Below are positions 7,369-10,325 of a stretch of DNA of 10,325 nt, one piece after another (position 1 is the stretch's first letter; each line of letters opens with the position of its first letter). The translations under genes and the position numbers were made by a program. Under the pieces are notes generated by a model. That model was not told the DNA's origin. It ran no database searches and was given only the letters and a program-made list of their open reading frames with translations. Where the stretch lies: the NCBI GenBank assembly GCA_031289515.1, contig JAITPH010000213.1:1-10325 (forward strand). Direction: 5' to 3'. The stretch comes from Tannerella sp. GTDB taxonomy: Bacteria > Bacteroidota > Bacteroidia > Bacteroidales > Tannerellaceae.

Positions 7369-7806
7369 ATGATTGCCGATTTTAACATAGTTGATTTGCT
7401 GCCGCATCGCCCGCCTTTTATTATGGTCGATAAGTTGATTTATTACGACCCGATAGTAGCCAAAACGGTTTTCACCGTTCGCGAAGACAATCTTTTTTGC
7501 GAAAACGGCTACATGGAAGAAGCCGGTCTGATAGAAAACATCGCCCAGACATGCGCTGCCAGAACAGGTTATAAGGAAAAAACCGAGCCGCAACGCAGCG
7601 GTGAAATCAAAATAGGCGTTATCGGCATGATTAAAAAAATAGATATTTTGCGCAAACCGCGTATCGGCGAAACTCTCGTTACTACTACAAGGTTTGAGGA
7701 AGAAATATTTAACGCGACAATCGTCAGTTCGACGGTCGAAACAGGCTGCGAAACGATTGCAACGTGCGAATTGAAAATTTATTTAACCGATAAAGTCCCA
7801 AATTGA
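7369..7806 (+). CDS. ApeP-like hot-dog 3-hydroxyacyl-ACP dehydratase
   Basis: A 145-residue single hot-dog protein. The opening DLLPHRPPFIMVDKL and the central helix GLIENIAQTCAARTGY match the FabZ/ApeP dehydratase group; Glu56 and Gln60 sit where FabZ has its catalytic Glu and the following AQ. The FabZ HFPG motif with the catalytic His is absent; the aligned stretch is CENGYMEEAG. This is how I remember the ApeP-like subgroup of aryl-polyene clusters, rather than a housekeeping FabZ. It would dehydrate 3-hydroxyacyl-ACP to a trans-2-enoyl chain. With a ketoreductase and no enoyl reductase in the operon, repeated cycles would give a conjugated polyene. It starts 1 bp after the radical SAM stop. 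Confidence 0.82.
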   Translation: MIADFNIVDLLPHRPPFIMVDKLIYYDPIVAKTVFTVREDNLFCENGYMEEAGLIENIAQTCAARTGYKEKTEPQRSGEIKIGVIGMIKKIDILRKPRIGETLVTTTRFEEEIFNATIVSSTVETGCETIATCELKIYLTDKVPN

Positions 7807-7808
7807 TT

Positions 7809-8234
7809 ATGGAAAACAATGTACTGAAAGCGTCTAAGGAGTTTGTAGTTCGATTCAGCGAAGTCGATTCGATGAACATTGTCTGGCACGGCTCTTATCC
7901 TCTTTATTTCGAGGACGCCCGCGAAGAGTTCGGCCGGGTATACGGACTCAGCTATCAACTGTTCAAGGATGAAATGTGTCCTGCTCCTTTAGTTGATTTG
8001 AGTTTTAGATTTCTGAAACCTCTGAAACACGGACAAAAAGCGAGAGTGGATATTACGTATAAATACACTTATGCGGCTAAAATTATTTTTGATTACGAAA
8101 TTCATCTGGCGGACGACAATAGCCTTATTGCCACAGGCTCGTCCGTGCAAGTATTTTTGGACATGTCGTTCAATCTGATGTTGTCGAATCCTCCTTTCTA
8201 TGAAGAATGGAAAAGAAAATATTTTCAACCATGA
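7809..8234 (+). CDS. YbgC-like 4HBT acyl-CoA/ACP thioesterase
   Basis: A hot-dog thioesterase of 141 residues from the ATG at 7809. The frame also permits a TTG at 7803, two codons earlier and overlapping the previous stop, which is less likely. Its N-terminal part has the 4-hydroxybenzoyl-CoA thioesterase signature (VRFSEVDSMNIVWHGSYPLYFEDARE), with the catalytic Asp of SEVD at about residue 20. It would hydrolyse acyl thioesters, either releasing the product or clearing stalled chains. Aryl-polyene clusters carry such a gene (apeK in E. coli), which fits this context. Its stop overlaps the most likely start of the downstream synthase (ATGA). Confidence 0.85.
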   Translation: MENNVLKASKEFVVRFSEVDSMNIVWHGSYPLYFEDAREEFGRVYGLSYQLFKDEMCPAPLVDLSFRFLKPLKHGQKARVDITYKYTYAAKIIFDYEIHLADDNSLIATGSSVQVFLDMSFNLMLSNPPFYEEWKRKYFQP

Positions 8235-9379
8235 CTACACTAATCGGCGACAATATAATTTCGGCTCTCGGATTCAGTTCCGAAGAAAACTACCGCAACG
8301 TCAAGGCGGGTGTGTGCGGACTTAAATTATTTTCCGGCCGTTACGATATTCCGGAGCCTTTTATGGCTTCCGAAATTGATAATGAACTGTTGGAAGAGAA
8401 TTTTAAATTAATTTCTTCATCAAAAAATATTGATATTAATTATACGAAACTTGAAAAAGCGTCAATCGTTTCTGCTGCTCTCGCACTGAAAAACACGGAT
8501 ATTGATCCGTCGGACGAACGTGTACTCTTCGTTTTGTCGACTACGAAGGGCAATGTATTCCTTTTGGACAAAGACGAAAACGCCCTTCATTACAGCGATT
8601 CCCATGTTTATTTATGGCGCTCGGCAGAACTTGTCGCCGGTTTCTTCGGCGCTAAAAATACGCCTTTAGTTGTCTCGAATGCCTGCATATCGGGCGCTGC
8701 CGCCCTGCTCGCCGCTCAGCGCGAACTTCGCTCCGGACGCTACGACTACGCTGTTGTCATCGGCGTCGACGTCCTTTCAAAGTTTATCATAACAGGCTTT
8801 CAGTCGTTTAAAGCGTTGTCGCAGGAAGTATGCCGTCCGTTTGACGCTAACCGGTCGGGGCTGAACATCGGCGAAGCGGCTGCGACCATAATTCTGTCCG
8901 AACAGCCGGATACGAAGGGCTACATGTCGCTTACTTCGGGCGCAATTCGGAATGACGCAAACCATATTTCGGGTCCCTCGCGCACCGGCGAAGGCTCGTA
9001 TCTCGCCTTGCAAAGCGCGCTCGGAGGCATTGACGTGTCGCAATTGGCATTTATTTGCGCTCACGGCACTGCTACTCTCTATAATGACGAAATGGAATCG
9101 ATTGCGCTTGCCCGCATGGGATTGTTGAATGTGCCTGTGAATAGCCTGAAAGGTTATTTCGGGCATACGCTCGGAGCTGCCGGCGTCCTCGAAAGCGTTA
9201 TTTCTACACGCGCTTTGAGCGAAGGCATTGTCCTCAAAACTTATGGATTTGAAACGATTGGCGTCACCAATCCGTTTTTTGTCCCGAAAGAGATACTGCA
9301 TACTCAAAAAAAGCATTGCGTGAAAATGCTTTCCGGCTTCGGAGGCTGTAATATCGCTCTTGTTTTTTCAAAAACTTAA
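8231..9379 (+). CDS. Beta-ketoacyl-ACP synthase (KASII/FabF-like)
   Basis: Condensing enzyme that extends the ACP-bound chain by two carbons through decarboxylative Claisen condensation. The frame opens at an ATG at 8207, but the ATG at 8231, in an ATGA overlap with the thioesterase stop, is the likelier start and gives 382 residues. The full Cys-His-His triad is visible: Cys152 in VVSNACISGAAAL, His278 in CAHGTATLYNDEME and His312 in SLKGYFGHTLGAAG. It is slightly shorter than typical FabF (about 410). The N-terminal quarter is divergent from FabF. Together with the short KS-like protein encoded next, it looks like the KS of a KS/chain-length-factor pair (compare ApeO/ApeC in E. coli). Confidence 0.9.
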   Translation: MTTLIGDNIISALGFSSEENYRNVKAGVCGLKLFSGRYDIPEPFMASEIDNELLEENFKLISSSKNIDINYTKLEKASIVSAALALKNTDIDPSDERVLFVLSTTKGNVFLLDKDENALHYSDSHVYLWRSAELVAGFFGAKNTPLVVSNACISGAAALLAAQRELRSGRYDYAVVIGVDVLSKFIITGFQSFKALSQEVCRPFDANRSGLNIGEAAATIILSEQPDTKGYMSLTSGAIRNDANHISGPSRTGEGSYLALQSALGGIDVSQLAFICAHGTATLYNDEMESIALARMGLLNVPVNSLKGYFGHTLGAAGVLESVISTRALSEGIVLKTYGFETIGVTNPFFVPKEILHTQKKHCVKMLSGFGGCNIALVFSKT

Positions 9380-9394
9380 TTAATTACATAAAAA

Positions 9395-10030
9395 ATGAAC
9401 TATATAAAATCATATTGCAGGATTACACAAAGACACGTTTTGCTCAATGGCGCGGTTTTGTTTGAAACAAACGGCGAATCTTTTGTTATGAATGATTTCC
9501 TGTCTGCCGTTTATGAGCATTTCAATATGGACTATCGCCGGTTTTACAAGATGGATGCGCTATCTAAACTTGGTTTTCTGGCGTCGGAGCTTGTGCTTGG
9601 CGAAGCCGACCGCGAACTGCCGAAAGAAGATATGGCTATCATCCTTTTCAACCGCAGTTCCTCGCTTGAAGCGGATGCCAAATTTCAGGCTACAATTCAG
9701 GATAAGGACAATTTCTACCCTTCGCCGTCGGAATTTGTCTATACATTGCCTAACATTGTGACAGGCGAAATTGCCATCAGAAACAAAATTTTTGGTGAAA
9801 CGGCCTTTTACGTGTCCTCCGATTTTCAAAGCGAAATATTCTGCAACGTAATTGACCAATCCATCCGTTTCGCCGGAATGAATAGCGTCATCGCAGGCTG
9901 GACGGAAGTAGATCCCTTCGCCTCCAGCCTGAATTGCCTGATGACCCTTTGCAAACAGGAATCCGGCAACGATTCCCCCCACCCTCGAAATATTCCGCTC
10001 GTCCCCGATGCCGTGGCAAATATATTCTAA
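9395..10030 (+). CDS. Short KS-like protein, candidate chain length factor
   Basis: A 211-residue protein that corresponds only to the N-terminal half of a ketoacyl synthase. The segment YTLPNIVTGEIAIRNKIFGE at 116-135 matches the helix and turn just before the KS active site. Where the nucleophilic Cys should follow, the sequence reads YVSSDFQSE, putting Phe144 in the Cys position by my alignment, and no HGT or GHxxGAAG motif exists. It is thus unlikely to catalyse condensation. Similar short proteins (Pfam Ketoacyl-synt_2, often named chain length factor) sit in aryl-polyene clusters and pair with the active KS. There is no sign of a frameshift: the stop at 10028-10030 is followed by AT-rich non-coding DNA with no recognisable KS C-terminal half. 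It lies 15 bp after the KS gene with an A-rich leader. Confidence 0.78.
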   Translation: MNYIKSYCRITQRHVLLNGAVLFETNGESFVMNDFLSAVYEHFNMDYRRFYKMDALSKLGFLASELVLGEADRELPKEDMAIILFNRSSSLEADAKFQATIQDKDNFYPSPSEFVYTLPNIVTGEIAIRNKIFGETAFYVSSDFQSEIFCNVIDQSIRFAGMNSVIAGWTEVDPFASSLNCLMTLCKQESGNDSPHPRNIPLVPDAVANIF

Positions 10031-10195
10031 CTGATTAATAGTTTTCGTAGTAGTGTCGGCTTGCGCCTACAAAATCCTTCGGTTGTCGAAAAAAAAATAA
10101 ATTATAATGAAAACCCGATTCTGAGTTTCAAGGCAAATCCAAATCCAAAGAATAACCGTCACTCCCCTCTCTTTTTTAAAAAAATATCAAAAAAA

Positions 10196-10226
10196 TGTTG
10201 GTATTCGATTTTTATTCATATCTTTG
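10196..10226 (+). promoter_or_regulatory. Bacteroidota promoter at the right edge
   Basis: TGTTG at 10196-10200 and TATCTTTG at 10219-10226 are separated by 18 bases and fit the phylum consensus. Transcription would begin shortly after 10226 and run out of the window, so it serves whatever lies to the right. Between the operon's last stop (10030) and this promoter the DNA is AT-rich; I see no gene and no convincing terminator there. Confidence 0.65.
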
Positions 10227-10245
10227 CCAGCGTATTGAGGCTGAC

Positions 10246-10324
10246 CCAAAAGTCGGCTTTTGCTCCAAATACCATCACTACGACCGTTTGTGGTGGGATG
10301 ATTGTCGAAAATCGGAGCTTTTGG
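10246..10324. repeat. Nested inverted repeats in the right-edge leader
   Basis: CCAAAAG (10246-10252) is complementary to CTTTTGG (10318-10324). Inside this, CCATCAC (10272-10278) can pair with GTGGTGG (10290-10296) with one G-U pair, and a local hairpin CAAAAG-TCGG-CTTTTG spans 10247-10262. The segment at 10248-10262 also recurs imperfectly at 10308-10323. It could be a structured RNA leader downstream of the promoter, or the terminal repeat of an insertion element; GAGGCTGACCCAAAAGT at 10237-10253 resembles ends of IS1182-type elements as I recall them. The window stops before this can be decided. Confidence 0.35.
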
Positions 10325-10325
10325 T

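Noticed and set aside
8777..9316. A 179-codon minus-strand frame opposite the KS gene
   Set aside because: It is the complement of conserved KS active-site regions and is explained as a shadow.
9395..10030. KS-like gene as a frameshifted pseudogene of a full-length synthase
   Set aside because: No KS C-terminal motifs (HGT, GHxxGAAG) occur in any frame after 10030, and the short form suits the chain-length-factor family.
10076..10100. TTCG/CGAA hairpin near 10078-10091 as the operon terminator
   Set aside because: The stem is 4 bp and is followed by an A-run, not a T-run, on the plus strand.
1..10325. CRISPR array, tRNA or rRNA genes
   Set aside because: No regularly spaced direct repeats, and no cloverleaf or rRNA-like segments were seen in the intergenic regions.

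Overview
The window looks like chromosomal DNA of a Bacteroidota species, probably order Bacteroidales. Four sites match the TAnnTTTG -7 element typical of that phylum. Upstream leaders are A-rich rather than Shine-Dalgarno-like. The iron transporter is a FeoA-FeoB fusion, as known in Porphyromonas and Bacteroides. Species cannot be assigned from the sequence alone.

Left block (1-4002), iron and nitrosative/oxidative stress. A FeoAB ferrous-iron transporter is encoded on the minus strand. A two-gene operon diverges from it on the plus strand: a hemerythrin-like di-iron protein of the RIC/YtfE/ScdA type, then a LuxR-type regulator whose receiver domain lacks the phospho-acceptor aspartate. The 184-bp divergent spacer carries a -7 element for each side and two tandem dyads, one of which covers the -33 region of the feoAB promoter. 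This suggests co-regulation of iron uptake and iron-centre repair or sensing by iron, NO or O2.

Right block (4023-10030), a specialised fatty-acid-synthase-like operon. A well-formed Bacteroidota promoter precedes eight tightly packed plus-strand genes: 3-ketoacyl-ACP reductase, acyl carrier protein, LpxL/HtrB-like acyltransferase, radical SAM protein with a B12-binding-like N-terminal domain, ApeP-like hot-dog dehydratase, 4HBT thioesterase, ketoacyl synthase with intact Cys-His-His, and a short ketoacyl-synthase-like protein without the active Cys (chain-length-factor type). This is the core of an aryl-polyene/flexirubin-type type II polyketide pathway: ACP, condensing pair, reductase, dehydratase, release and transfer to a lipid. 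The radical SAM gene in the middle of the operon is the unexpected member. The usual aryl-head-group genes (ammonia-lyase, AMP-ligase), glycosyltransferase, LolA and MMPL exporter are not in the window; they may lie to the right, or the product may differ.

Right edge (10031-10325) is non-coding as far as can be seen. It holds another good promoter followed by a structured, repeat-rich leader or possible mobile-element end that runs off the window. The part most worth following up is the radical-SAM-containing polyene-like operon; second is the divergent feoAB / RIC-like / atypical-regulator locus.
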